Source: Emiliania huxleyi CCMP1516 (taxonomy: Eukaryota; Haptophyta; Isochrysidales; Noelaerhabdaceae). Taken from it: a stretch of DNA of 64,000 bases. Numbering within the stretch: position 1 is the first letter of the stretch; each line of letters begins with the position of its first letter. The translations under genes and the position numbers were made by a program. Below the pieces are notes generated by a model that worked only from the letters and a program-made list of their open reading frames with translations, did not search any database and had not been told where the DNA came from. Below, piece after piece: positions 1 to 10,111 of the stretch. The stretch spans positions 86,605-150,604 of the forward strand of contig NW_005196830.1 of assembly GCF_000372725.1 (NCBI RefSeq). The letters are read 5' to 3'.

Positions 1-907
1 AGATCGATGAGAAGATGCGGAGTGAGTCGAGCGAGCGCAGGAAGCAGACAGGCACAAAGTAGAGGGCAGCGGCGAGGAGAAAGATGGTGCGATCCACCGC
101 GCCGTAGGTGAGGGTGATGTTGTCAGCCGCGACGACCAGGCGCATGAGCACGCCTCCCGTCATCTGAATCGTGAGCGCGCACGTAAGCACGACCCCCGAG
201 CCGGGCAGGAGGGAGTTGCAGAGCGAAAAGAGCGTCGGCGTCTCGAGTCCACATCGCGCGCCGGCCGCGTTGAGCAGGAATATGGAGAGGGCGGCGAGGA
301 CCGCGCCGGACGCCAGCAGGCTTAGCCCACCAAAGAGGCCCGACTGCGCAAAGGCGTGCGGCAGAGCGAGGACGCCCACGCCCATCTGAGTGCTCGAGAG
401 GGTGATGACAGACGACAGCACCGACGCTCCGGTCGTGCCGCTAGGCCGAGCAGGGTTGAGGAAAGAGGAGCGCTTCCGAGAGAGGCCGCTCTTGCGTTTG
501 GCATCACTCTGTCCGCTGCTGCTCAGTCGGATCGTGACCGGCCTACCATCGTCGTCCTTCATCTCCTTTGCAATTGCATCACCCTTTTGCAGCGCGGCCG
601 AATAGCTCAGCCGGCCAGAGCCGTCTCCGCTGCTCGTCACGCCGCCCACCATGATCTCATCGCCGTCCTTGATGCCATAAGATGAGAGTGTGCGGCCCTC
701 CTTTAGGGGCTCGCCATAGTGGGACAGCTCGATCCGTTCTGCAGTCCATCCAACAGCTTGGCCAACGGCCGACGCAGCCGCGAGACCCTTGAATGCCTCG
801 ATGCTTGTGGACACCGGGGCGGTGACGGGGAACTTGATGCTTCCCGTCGTCGTGCGGAGGCGAACTCGAATCACGTCCCCCACCAGCGGCTCCCGGAGCT
901 CCTCCAT
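1..907 (-). CDS. Ubiquitin-like domain fused to AAAP amino acid permease (3' part cut by window edge)
   Basis: The frame is open from an ATG at 907 to the window edge, about 302 codons without a stop; an in-frame stop lies near 988, just upstream. Residues about 10-85 look like a ubiquitin fold: a basic beta-strand region, then GEPLKEGRTLSSYGIKDGDE, which parallels the ubiquitin segment ending in a beta-strand (GKQLEDGRTLSDY...). After a polar linker the chain enters a hydrophobic region beginning SSVITLSSTQMGVGVLALP, the typical first helix of the amino acid/auxin permease (AAAP, SLC32/36/38) family, followed by at least three more helices. The family moves amino acids across plasma, vacuolar or lysosomal membranes. 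The C-terminal helices lie outside the window. Permease assignment is fairly sure; the ubiquitin-like call rests on pattern only. Confidence 0.75.
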   Translation of the reverse strand, partial: MEELREPLVGDVIRVRLRTTTGSIKFPVTAPVSTSIEAFKGLAAASAVGQAVGWTAERIELSHYGEPLKEGRTLSSYGIKDGDEIMVGGVTSSGDGSGRLSYSAALQKGDAIAKEMKDDDGRPVTIRLSSSGQSDAKRKSGLSRKRSSFLNPARPSGTTGASVLSSVITLSSTQMGVGVLALPHAFAQSGLFGGLSLLASGAVLAALSIFLLNAAGARCGLETPTLFSLCNSLLPGSGVVLTCALTIQMTGGVLMRLVVAADNITLTYGAVDRTIFLLAAALYFVPVCFLRSLDSLRIFSSI

Positions 908-1106
908 GAGCGTCAGCGGGGCGGCGATTGCCGCGCCCCGACGTCCGTCCCCTTGCAAGTTGCCACGCTCCCGAGGTCTCGCGAGCTACGGGGGGGGGGG
1001 GGGGAGGTTATGCGCTTTTTGTCAAGGTAACGACATAGCTTCTGCTCATTTCTTCTTCTTCTTGGCCTTCCGGCCGTCTCCGCAGCGGCCACCTTCGAAT
1101 GCGGTG

Positions 1107-1127
1107 AATTCTTTTTCTCGCGATGTC
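1107..1127 (+). promoter_or_regulatory. Conserved start-site block of the RCC1 family
   Basis: The sequence TTCTTTTTCTCGCGATG abuts the start codon of RCC1 copy 1. The same block occurs in the other orientation at 15704-15733 (copy 3, with an AT repeat inserted), at 58931-58948 (a truncated copy) and at 11641-11662 (behind an insertion near copy 2). Conservation outside the coding sequence suggests core promoter or 5' UTR. No TATA box is seen here. Confidence 0.45.
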
Positions 1128-2235
1128 TGCCCCACCGCGCCGCTCGCGCCGCCTCGCCCCCGCCTCCACCGCCGCCCCCTCGCCAGACACGCCGCCGCCC
1201 GCCCGCCTCCTCGACCTCCCCACGGAGCTCCTCGTGCGCGTCGTCTCTCGCTGCGGCCCCGTCGACATCGCTCGCGTCGCGGCCGTCTCGCTGCTCTTCT
1301 ACGCCTCGCTCGCGGTGGACGCCATCCGCTTGTGGGCGCAAGAGCGCGGCTTCGAGCTGCCGGCGCAGCCAGAGGGCGAGGGCTGTGCCGTGCGGTGGCT
1401 GTGCTTTGCTGCGCTGCTGCGCGAGTCCAACCCGCCGGCGAGGCTGGCGGCAAACAAAAGGCACAGCGTCTTCATCGACGGCGAGGGGCGGCTCTCGTCG
1501 TGCGGCTCTGCGCCGTCCTACTATCCAGCGCTGCTCGGGCACGGCGCGGGCGTGACGCGGCTCAACACGCCGACTCGCCTCCCCTCTCCGGTGGGGGACG
1601 AGCGTGCCGTGAGCGTGTCGGCTGGAGTTTACCACAGCCTCGCCCTCGCCGCCGACGGCGCCGTTTGGAGCTGGGGCCGGGGAGGCTTCGGCAGGCTGGG
1701 CCACGGCGACCAGCAGAGCCAGTGGCAGCCCAAGAAGGTCGAGGCCTTCGCTGGCCAGCGCGTCATCGCTGTGTCGGTGGGATACGCGCACAGCCTCGCC
1801 CTCACCGCCGACGGAGCTGTCTGGAGCTGGGGCTTTGGAGGCTACGGCCGGTTGGGCCACGGCGACGAGCAGAACCAGTGGCAGCCAAAGAAGGTCGAGG
1901 CGTTGGCTGGCCAGCGCGTCGTCGCCGTGTCGGCTGGAGGCGGCCACAGCTTCGCCCTCACCGCCGACGGCGCTGTCTGGAGCTGGGGCTCTGGAGGCTT
2001 TGGCATGCTGGGCCACGGCGACGAGCAGGACCAGCTGCTACCCAAGAAGGTCGAGGCCTTGGCTGGCCAGCGCGTCGTCGCTGTGTCGGCGGGACGTGAG
2101 CACAGCCTCGCCCTCACTGCTGACGGCGCCGCCTGGAGCTGGGGCGGGGGCGAACACGGCTGCCTTGGCCACGGAGATCACCTGTCGAATCAGCTGCTGC
2201 CCAAGAAGATTGAGCCGTGGGCGCCAGGGCAATGA
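1123..2235 (+). CDS. F-box/RCC1-repeat protein, copy 1 (five-repeat form)
   Basis: Single-exon gene of 370 aa starting MSAPPRRSRRLAPAS. Residues about 28-75 (LLDLPTELLVRVVSRC...DIARVAAVSLLF) fit an F-box, which would bind SKP1 in an SCF ubiquitin ligase. RCC1 repeats of about 52 residues follow, with the signature HSLALTADGAVWSWG...GRLGHGD. There is one degenerate repeat and four good ones, so five against the seven of a full RCC1 propeller. The two paralogues at 10.1-11.5 and 14.3-15.7 kb have six good repeats plus the degenerate one, so copy 1 has probably lost two units by slippage. The start lies directly behind a TTCTTTTTCTCGCG block shared with other copies. Substrate unknown. Confidence 0.85.
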   Translation: MSAPPRRSRRLAPASTAAPSPDTPPPARLLDLPTELLVRVVSRCGPVDIARVAAVSLLFYASLAVDAIRLWAQERGFELPAQPEGEGCAVRWLCFAALLRESNPPARLAANKRHSVFIDGEGRLSSCGSAPSYYPALLGHGAGVTRLNTPTRLPSPVGDERAVSVSAGVYHSLALAADGAVWSWGRGGFGRLGHGDQQSQWQPKKVEAFAGQRVIAVSVGYAHSLALTADGAVWSWGFGGYGRLGHGDEQNQWQPKKVEALAGQRVVAVSAGGGHSFALTADGAVWSWGSGGFGMLGHGDEQDQLLPKKVEALAGQRVVAVSAGREHSLALTADGAAWSWGGGEHGCLGHGDHLSNQLLPKKIEPWAPGQ

Positions 2236-2461
2236 TGGGCAGCTCTGACCTCTGGCCGGGCGTTTAGTCGCTCAGCTAGAGAGATGGGCCCAGGTAGGAG
2301 GCTCCACGCCACCTGACTCGCGTCGTGCCACCTGACTCTCGCCTGGAGAGGCCTCTTAGCCGAGGCACACGTGGCAATCGCCACGTGCGCCAACAGGGAT
2401 TTCGGCCATTTTAGAGCCTTTTGCACAAAAATGCAGGTGGCTTCAGCCACTTGCTCCATGA

Positions 2462-2690
2462 GCAAAACAGTGCAAAAAGCACCTGGAGCAGATGGCTTAC
2501 GCCGCCTGTGGACATGGGCAAAACAGTGCAAAAAGCACCTGGAGCAGATGGCTTACGCCGCCTGTGGACATATGGGCAAAACAGTGCAAAAAGCACCTGG
2601 AGCAGACGGCTTACGCCGCCTGTGGCCATGGGCAAAACAGTGCAAAAAGCACCTGGAGTAGATTCCAAACGCCGCCTGTGGCCATGTGAA
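2462..2690 (+). repeat. 57 bp tandem repeat, left arm of foldback element
   Basis: Four units read GCAAAACAGTGCAAAAAGCA then CCTGGAGCAGATGGCTTACG and CCGCCTGTGGCCATG, with few differences between units. The same array lies inverted at 3780-4017. Open frames run through it only because the unit length is a multiple of three; they are not genes. Confidence 0.85.
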
Positions 2691-3779
2691 GCGCTCGGGT
2701 GGCGCCAAGGGCTTCGGCCCCCTCCAAGCCACCTGCCCCCCGCCCCCCTCGCCACACGTGGAGGGCTGGAGCACGTGCGCCACCTGGGCCTGGGCAGGTG
2801 GCAACAGGTGGCTTCAGCCCCCTCCAAGCCACCTGCCCCCCCTCCCTCGCCACACGAGGAGGGCTGGAGCACGTGCGCCACCTGGGCCTGGGCAGGTGGC
2901 TCCAGGTGGCTTCGGCCCCTCCAAGCCACCTGCCCCGCCCCCCTCGCCACACGTGGAGGGCTGGAGCACGTGCGCCACCTGGGCCTGATGGGTGGGCAGG
3001 TGGCGCCAGGTGGCTTCGGCCCCTCCAAGCCACCTGCATGCCCCCCCTCGCCACACCTGGAGGGCCGGAGCACGTGCGCCACCTGGCGCAAGTTTGAATT
3101 CGGAAACGGAAAATCCGAGCCACGGAAGGGCTGGCCTGCCAAACGCGAGCCTCCCCGCTCCTCCCCGCGCTGCAAACTGCCACCGTGGGGTGTGTGAAAG
3201 AAGGCCTGCGGCGGTCATCGGCGGCTACAATCAATGTCCGGCGTCGACATAAGCCTGGGGCTTCAACCCGGCCCGCGCGGGCGTTTGGTGTGGCTGCAAA
3301 CGCCGCAGGAGCCGGTGGCTGCGCTGCTCACGCGCCGTTGCTGCCGACGCTGAGCAGTCTGACTCGCCAATGAGAAGACTGCCCGATAATACGCCATCAC
3401 TCGATCCCCGATAAACCAGGCCATGCAGAGCTTTGTTTGTCGGCCTCGTCGACGTCGTGTGCCGGCTGCGCGGTAGAGTTGCGAGAGTGGATTGTGGAGG
3501 CGCGGCGGGGGCGGCTCGTGGTGCCGAGGCGGTGTATAGTACATTCCTATTCAAAAGAACACGCACGATGAAATTCCCGAAGTGACGCCCAGGTGGCGCA
3601 CGTGCTCCAGCCCTCCAGGTGTGGCGAGGGGGGGCATGCAGGTGGCTTAGAGGGGCCGAAGCCACCTGGAGCCACCTGCCCGGGCCCAGGTGGCGCACGT
3701 GCTCCAGCCCTCCAGGCAGGTGTGGCGAGGGGGGCAGGTGGCTTGGAGGGGGGCGAAGCCACCTGGCGCCACCCGAGCG

Positions 3780-4017
3780 GTCACATGGCCACAGGCGGCG
3801 TTTGGAATCTACTCCAGGTGCTTTTTGCACTGTTTTGCCCATGGCCACAGGCGGCGTAAGCCATCTGCTCCAGGTGCTTTTTGCACTGTTTTGCCCATGG
3901 CCACAGGCGGCGTAAGCCATCTGCTCCAGGTGCTTTTTGCACTGTTTTGTCCATGTCCACAGGCGGCGTAAGCCATCTGCTCCAGGTGCTTTTTGGACTG
4001 TTTTGCTCATGGAGCAA
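3780..4017 (-). repeat. 57 bp tandem repeat, right arm of foldback element
   Basis: Inverted counterpart of the array at 2462-2690, again four units. It could pair with the left array to form a long stem about 1.5 kb apart. Confidence 0.85.
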
Positions 4018-4190
4018 GTGGCTAAAGCCACCTGCATTTTGTGCAAAAAGCTGCAAAGGACTCGTGGAGGCACGTGGCGCTTTCCGCGTGTGTCTCGTGC
4101 AAAATCCGGCATTTTGTGGCTTTCAGGTGGCACGACGCGATTCAGGTGGTGTGGAGCCTCCTACCTGGGCCCATCTATGCTCAGCTAGAG

Positions 4191-5247
4191 GAGCTTGTTG
4201 AAGCCAGCCCGCGTTGTGTGCCTGTGTGTATGCATATGCGTTTGGAGACTCACAAATAGGTCCTCTGCGCGCCACGGATTGGTCATCGTCCTGGCGTGTC
4301 GCGTGAACGCTCGCGGCCCCCACATCGAGACCGTTCACTACACTGAATACTCTCCCCCAGAGCGCGCATGTTGGGGCCATACACACAACGCGGCGTCTAC
4401 ACGCGTGCACGCGTGACGCAACGCTCACGCATTCTCGCGTTACGGCTTACGCCTTCGATGACTAAGACCACGCAATCTCAACTCAAACCACAGGCCTCCG
4501 GCCCCTGCTGTTTTGCGGTGGTGCACCAGATCCAGCACAATCAAGATCCACACGCAGTCCACACTGACTTCACTACCTGAGTTCACTACTGACTTGGGCT
4601 GGGTCGTCAAACGACCTCGGGGTGGAATCTATGAGCATTTGATTCATTTCTGAGCAGATGCTTGTGTGACCTGTCGAAAACCTCAGCTGCTGCCCCCAAG
4701 AAGATTGAGCCGTGGGCGTCAGGGCAATGATGGGCGGCTCTTATTGTTGGCTTTGTGGTCGGTGTATTCTTTGGAAAAAAGAAAGAACAGACAAACCAAA
4801 CGAGGGATGGGGAGGAGGCAGGGTCCCCACCGGTGTATTCTTTGGTCCAGGTGTCCACGTGTGGCTAGGATTTCTTTTCTCATCGGACATCGCCAGCCAC
4901 GGGAGGCTATGCGCTCTTTGTCAAGGTATATTGTTGGCTTTGTGGTCGGTGTATTCTTTGGTCCACGTGTCCACGTGGTTTCGCGTTTTCTTTTCTCATC
5001 GCTAGCCTAGAGCTCTTGCTTGGACTTGGTCCAGTCACCTTTGTTTCCCGAACGCCACCCTGCGGCCGCTAGGTTTTTCTCATCGTTTCTTCTCATCGTA
5101 CCTGTGTTAGTGCCAGTGCCCGCCAGTCCCGTGCCCAGTGCCGTGCCAGGTTTTTCGATGATAAAGGTTTATCATAAATTCTTGCATCGCAGCCGGTGCT
5201 AGTGTCAATTGCGAGGCAATCTTCTCCGCAGCAAGCAGCAGCAGGCG
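4191..5247. other. Intergenic, repeat-rich, no gene seen
   Basis: The stretch TGTTGGCTTTGTGGTCGGTG TATTCTTTGG is present at about 4744-4773 and again at 4931-4962, with a partial copy at 4831-4845, each followed by related CCACGTGTCCACGTGG-like text. A segment near 4900-4926 (GGCTATGCGCTCTTTGTCAAGG) resembles 1004-1026. Part of a dispersed repeat also found near 16.0-16.2 and 53.4-53.7 kb lies at about 5095-5150, in reverse. No coding frame is convincing. Confidence 0.55.
4684..4738 (+). pseudogene. Fragment of an RCC1-family 3' end
   Basis: CAGCTGCTGCCC...AAGAAGATTGAGCCGTGGGCG and the following AGGGCAATGATGGGC match the last codons, stop and 3' flank of RCC1 copy 1 (2194-2245), with a few changes. 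It lies just beyond the foldback element, so a local duplication of the gene end is likely. Confidence 0.8.
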
Positions 5248-7008
5248 ATGCCCGACGAGCTGGGCGATCGCGAGGAGGGTCCCACAAATAGCCGCTTTGG
5301 GGGGCGGGACGTCATCGCGGTGGTGAGCAAAGACGGCACAACCTGAGCGCACTCGCAAACCTGCGTCAGCAACCGCATCTCACAATCATAGGCCAAGCTG
5401 CCGGTCGCGGCGGCGATGGTGTACAAGTGCGACGGCGAGTTGATGCCGACCAAGTCGCTAAAGAACAAGCTCGGGCCGATGCAGAAGGCCGAGCCCGACG
5501 AGCCCGCGGTGCCGACTACCTCGGTCGTCGCGGCCGAGCCCAAGGCTGTGCTGGGCGCGGCGGCGATCGTTTCGCCGCCGACCACGGTCGGACCCCTCCT
5601 TCCCGCCCCCACCGACGCCGGCATTAAGCTGCCAGTGAAGGCCGAGGCCGCGGTGGTCAAGAAGAACACGATTGTGGCCGTGCGGCTGCCGCGGAAGCCG
5701 GCGGCGGGGTGCCTCGTGCCCGCTGCTGTGCGAAGCAGTACCCGTTCCTCACTCTCCCAACTACTTCGCACCGACGTCTTTAGGCGCATAGAGCCCACGC
5801 CTCCACCGCGGCGCAAGATGAAGAAGAGCGAGCCCCCCTACTACTCGGGGCACGTCACGCCGGCAGGCAAGGGCAAGCAGAATGTGCTGCCGCCCGGCTA
5901 CTTTCGGACCGTCAAGGGTGCCAGCGACCGCCACCACTGGAACTACCACGGGCCCGACGGCTGCATCATCTCCGAGTCCGCGTCCAAGGCGTGGCAGCAT
6001 TTCCGCGAGAACGGGCCCCTTGAAGCCGCCGACCTTGCTTCCGCCGCGCTCATCAACGTCGCCCCCGCCGCCGCAAACGCCGCCGCCGCTGAGACCGTTG
6101 GTGTCACTGTCGCCGTCGCCGCCGCAGACGCCAGCTGCGACACGAGCCAGCAATTTGGGCAAGACAGCTTCAGCGATTGGGAGGGCTACGGCAGCGCAGA
6201 GGAGGACGGCGAGCTCGCGGGGGAATTCGCCTCGCTCTACGCGTCGCCCGCCTCGGCCACGTGCTCTCCGCGTTCCCCTTTCACCGACGCCTACTCTGCC
6301 ATGACGTCGAAGAGTGCGTCGCCCGCATTCAGTGCACTGGAAGGGCTCGACGACTTCAACCTGCCGCCGGCGCTGACTGACCTGTTCGACGACGCCTTGC
6401 GTTCGCGGTCTCGCACGGCGAGCCCGTTTGCCGTGCATGCCGACTACCCGCCCGCCTCGCCCCTCGCCGACGGCCTCGGCGAGCTGAATAGCCCCTGGTC
6501 GGACGGGGGCGGCCTCGCGTCCGGCGCACTGTGGCGCGAGGACGTCGTTCCAAAGGACATCCCGACGCCGCTTGCCGCAAAGGACGCCCCGCCGCTCCAC
6601 GGCGGCGATGCCGGGGCCGCCCACGACGAGGCGCCGCCCTCTACTCCCGCGCCCGTGCAGAGCGGCGTCGGAGAGCGCGAGTCGCAGCGGCAGCGCAAGG
6701 CGCCGTCGCGCTGGTCCGCCGACCCGCTCTCTGTCCTCAACCTCGGGGGGAGGCTGTCTGAGCTTGAGCAAGCCCGCGGCGGTGGCGATGCCGGCGGCGG
6801 TGACGATGCCGGGGGCGGCGGACTGCGGCTTCCCGCGCCGCGCGCCCGCAAGAAGATCATCGGGCGGGTCATCGCGTGCGGCACGCCGGGCTGCTCTCGC
6901 GGGGCCTACCACGATGGGCTCTGCTCGACCGAGCGGGCGGGCAAGCGCACCCGCTCGACCACTAACAAGAACGGCCGCAAGCGGTCGCGAGCGGGCCCCC
7001 AGCAGTAG
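5248..7008 (+). CDS. MBD-like, low-complexity nuclear protein with C-terminal Cys/basic motif
   Basis: Two exons are proposed. Exon 1 starts at ATG 5248 (MPDELGDREEG) and ends at 5322; a 69 nt intron with GTGAGC donor and ATAG acceptor (5323-5391) joins it in frame to the long second exon, giving about 560 aa. Residues near LPPGYFRTVKGASDRHHWNY followed by HGPDGCIISESASKAWQHF resemble a methyl-CpG-binding (MBD/TAM) fold: LPxG...R..., then a Y/H-x-PDG turn. The middle is Ala/Pro/Ser-rich and acidic. The C-terminus has ACGTPGCSRGAYHDGLC, a small possible zinc motif, and a basic tail (KRTRSTTNKNGRKRSR). A chromatin-associated DNA-binding role is inferred; the MBD call is tentative. Confidence 0.6.
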
Positions 7009-8322
7009 GCTGCCGCCGTCTCGCGCGGGCGCTGCAACCTCGCTCGCGCGCATGTAAATGAACGGCACCCCTCGCGACGGAGAGCTCGAAGGAGAGGGGG
7101 GGAGCGGTATCCCCGGCCCTCTCTACGCGGCGCTCCTGTCGCCCATTAATCGGACGGTCATGCGCGAGAGTGCGTCCGCTCGAATATGGGAGACGTCCGC
7201 ATGGGATCTATCGGCGTGGTTAGCTGCCACGCCTGTGCTGTGCTGAGAGGCCTGTGAGTGTGCGTGTATTCGTCAGCGCGTGTGCGCGCGCGACGAAGTG
7301 CTTTTGTGTCCCCGGTTCCACAGTAAGGAACGGAACCGCTGCGCTGGGTTCCACCGGTGTGCGCTACCTTGCGTTGGTCGTTCGTGTGCGCGTGGACCTC
7401 GAGCTCGTAAAACCATCCGTGGATTGGCACGGCGTTACCTTTCCCCCAACGCCAAGCGAAGCGACTGGCGACAGGAGCCCCGAGACGGATCGTTGCGCGT
7501 GTGTACACAGTATATTGGGGTGAGTATACGGCGTTACTGACTGACTATTGCGTGCCTGCGTGTGCCCCCCCGGCTGGAGGCTGGAGCCCCCCGCCCGCCC
7601 CGCTCTCCCGCACGCACACACAGATCAGTGCATGTGTCACACGCCGCGCCGCTCTCTGCAGTCTCTGAGCACTCACACACAGGTCTCACGCACACGCACC
7701 GCGCGCGGCAAGCCGGGGGGGGCGGGGGTGAACCTGAGTCGCAGGGACGAGCTAGAAGGGGGAAAGCGGGATCGAGCCTAGCTAGCTAGCCCGCCGCGTA
7801 GGGGATCGCGCTTTTCGCGGGGAAAGCCGGGATTAGGGTTTAGTCATGCGTTAATTGGCGGTGGCAAAACACCTCAGAAGACACAGAACCCTCTCTACTG
7901 GCTACACTCAGGGGCAGAGGGGTAACGGGTATACCCGATGCCAAGCTCTCGGCGTGTATGCCATAATCGCAATGCGCACCTCGGCTTGGCCTCGAGCTGG
8001 CCCCGCACAAGTGTCATGGTCTTATGCACTGGTCTCAAGTGTCCGCCGCTATCCTCCCTCCTCACACCTCCTCACTCCCCCGCGACGAGCTTTTTGGCGG
8101 CCCACGCCCAGCAGGCGACCGTCGCGACAAAGCTGACCGACGGGACGGTGGACAGGCCTGACGTCATGAAGAGACCAGGTGTGAGGGCGGGAGTACGGTG
8201 TCTCGCATCCCGTCTTCACAGCATCTACACACGGGCGACGATCCCAGCCGAATACAGCCGAATACAGCTGGATGCGCGCCCCCTCGACTGCGAGTCTGAC
8301 TCGGGGGGTGTGTACTCCGCAT
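7009..8322. other. Intergenic, no gene seen
   Basis: The 3' flank of the MBD-like gene holds GT/CA-rich and G-rich low-complexity DNA (for example CACACACA near 7615-7695 and GCTAGCTAGC near 7780). I see no frame with coding character, no tRNA and no repeat family found elsewhere in the window. Confidence 0.5.
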
Positions 8323-9855
8323 CTAGGGCAGGCCGTGCGCGCCGAGCCGGCGGGCGAGGATGCCGGTCAGCGCGAGCAGGTTGACCGCCTTACGAGGTGC
8401 AGGCGCGAGGCGAGGTGAGGCAAGCTCCTCTCCGACACGCCTGTGTGTGTGCGGGGCAGGGGGCAGGCCCATCCCGCGCATCGGCCCCGGGACATGCAGC
8501 AGCCCCGCGGCATTCAAAGCGCAGCGCTCCCCCGGCGCGCGTGTGGGACAGGGCAGTGCGATGGCGGGGCCTTGACGGCGACTGTCCGCTGCTTGGGCGC
8601 GACGGCGGCGGCGGCGAGGCTGACGAAGACGCACGCCGCCGCCTCGGCGGGGAGAGTGCCGACGAGGGGCAGCCGGCCTGAGGCGCACGGAGGTACAGGG
8701 GGGTGAACTTCGGCGCACCACGCGGACACAAGCGACAAGAGGGACGAGTACGGTGGACGCGGTTCAACTTTCAGCCGAGCGCGAGTGGCGGTCGGAAGGC
8801 GCGGACCCTGTGTTCCGCATCGACGGGCAGCCGGCCTCCGTGCTGCATCTCGTCTAGGTCTCGTCTAGGTCTCGGCCAGGTCTCGGCTAGGTCTCGGCTA
8901 GGTCTCGGCTAGGTCTCGGCTAGGTCTCGGCTAGGTCTCGGCTAGGTCTCGGCTAGGTCTCGGCTAGGTCTCGGCCTCCATGCTGCAGCTCGACGGCGAG
9001 CGCGAGGAAGGAGGCGAGGGTCGTGAAGGCGGCGTAGACCTTGAGAGTGCACGCACAGAGGGAGCTGAGGGTGGGGCTGCGGTCTCCTGCGCCTCGCGTG
9101 ACTACCGAGGGCTGCGGACGCAAGTCTCCTCGCCAGTGCCGGCGGGGTGGCAGCGGGTCTGTGCCCAGCATTGCTCCGCACTAGGTGGCTGCATCTAGGT
9201 GGCAGGCCGAGAAGGCGAGCCGCTGGAGCCCGAGGGGCGGGCCGGCGCTGCGGAGCGGGAAGCCGGCGAGGAGAGGGACGAGGGGCAGGGTGAGGGACGA
9301 CGCAAGGGGCAGCGCGCCCGCCGCCGCGTTTGAGGCGAACAGCAGCCACGCCGTCGCGGCGCAGTTTGCAGCAGCGAGCGCCGTGAGGCTGTCCTGCTTT
9401 AGAGGCGTTCGGCCAGGGAGCGGCAGCGCGGAGCTGGCGAGGGTGAGGAGCTGCAGCAGCGAGATGGCGGGCCAGATCAGGAAGACGAAGTTCGCCGGCG
9501 TGACCAGGGTCGGGAAGAGAGCCGCGAAGGCCTCGTTCGTCGTCGGGCCGACGCCGCGCGTGATGACGGAGCGCAGCGTCGCGACCCCGCCGACCATCAT
9601 CGGCATCGGCATGGACATCATCGTCGTCGAGATGAGGCCAAAATAGGCGAGTGAGGCGCTCGCGGGGACGTGGTTGGCGAGGCGGACCGCGCGAGAGACG
9701 ACCTGCGTGTCCAGCTTCTCGAGCAGTCCGGCCCGGTCAAAGGCGCCCCACTCAAAGCCGGCCGGAGGCGGAGCGGCGGCGAGCCGCAGCTGGGCGCGGA
9801 GCGGCGGCCGGGCGGGATGGGCGACCGCGAGCGAAGCGGTCAACGCGGCGAGCAT
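8323..9855 (-). CDS. TspO/MBR-related polytopic membrane protein, split by minisatellite intron
   Basis: Exon 1 starts at ATG 9855 with a hydrophobic Ala-rich leader and runs to about 9200. Its motif TPANFVFLIWPAISLLQLL matches the TPAN-x-x-F-x-IW signature of TspO-like (tryptophan-rich sensory protein) relatives. Further exons read VYAAFTTLASFLALAVELQ (about 9045-8976), then RLPLVGTLPAEAAACVFVSL (from 8677 downward), and the last AVNLLALTGILARRLG ending with a stop at 8323. The intron between the second and third (8678-8975) contains a CTCGG array and an internal copy of the exon junction. TspO proteins bind porphyrins or sterols; function here is inferred. Exact exon edges are uncertain, especially near 9.1-9.2 and 8.4-8.6 kb. 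Confidence 0.6.
8850..8975. repeat. 11 bp minisatellite GGTCTCGGCTA inside intron
   Basis: About eleven units of GGTCTCGGCTA with minor changes. The array is flanked by direct repeats, CGGCCTCCGTGCTGCATCTC at 8832 and CGGCCTCCATGCTGCAGCTC at 8972, which belong to the exon sequence. Confidence 0.9.
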
Positions 9856-9887
9856 ATGTTCCCGGCTCGGTGCTGGGTTCGAGGCCG

Positions 9888-10030
9888 GAGGAGTCAGGGG
9901 GTAGGATGCCGGGTGGAGACGCCATACACCCCATACACCCCTACCCCTCCATTTGGGCGTGTAGCTGACGCTCTACCCCCTACCCCGGCCCTACCCCGTA
10001 CCCGCTACCGCTACCCTACCCCCCAATCAG
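9888..10030. repeat. CTACCCC/CATACACC low-complexity tract
   Basis: Degenerate repeats of CTACCCC and CATACACCC fill the short space between the starts of the TspO-like gene and the 3' end of RCC1 copy 2. No function is visible. Confidence 0.6.
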
Positions 10031-10111
10031 CAATCATCTCGAACCCTGCTCCATGAAGAGACCTCGAGAGTGCGTGCGAGTGCCTCTACTCCGTACTCGC
10101 CCGGGCATGCA

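Larger units (their letters stand above)
2282..4178. mobile_element. Foldback element with long inverted repeats and 12 bp target duplication
   Basis: The two arms are inverted copies. The outermost part, beginning AGATGGGCCCAGGTAGGAGG at 2282, reappears inverted at 4156-4178. Inside each arm lie a tandem array of about 57 bp units (2462-2690 and 3780-4017, both with four units) and an array of about 95 bp units carrying GGCTGGAGCACGTGCGCCACC (four units at left, two at right). The unpaired centre is about 3105-3580 and has no convincing gene. GCTCAGCTAGAG occurs directly repeated on both sides (2270-2281 and 4179-4190), as expected of a target-site duplication. No transposase is encoded, so it would be non-autonomous. 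Confidence 0.8.

Noticed and set aside
913-2099. Long open frames on both strands over RCC1 copy 1 (also over 10.2-11.6 and 14.4-15.8 kb)
   Set aside because: They are shadows of the RCC1 frame in GC-rich DNA: Arg/Ala/Pro-rich, no domain, and mirrored in all three copies.
2462-2690. CRISPR-like array
   Set aside because: Units are contiguous tandem copies without unique spacers, in a eukaryotic foldback element.
2371-4133. Several overlapping frames of 100-300 aa in the foldback element
   Set aside because: They read through tandem units of length divisible by three (GQNSAKSTWSR-type repeats) and mirror each other in the two arms.
7250-7400. tRNA-like text (CCCCGGTTCCA...GGTTCCACC)
   Set aside because: No cloverleaf with acceptor, D and T arms can be drawn; it is only a GGTTCC word.
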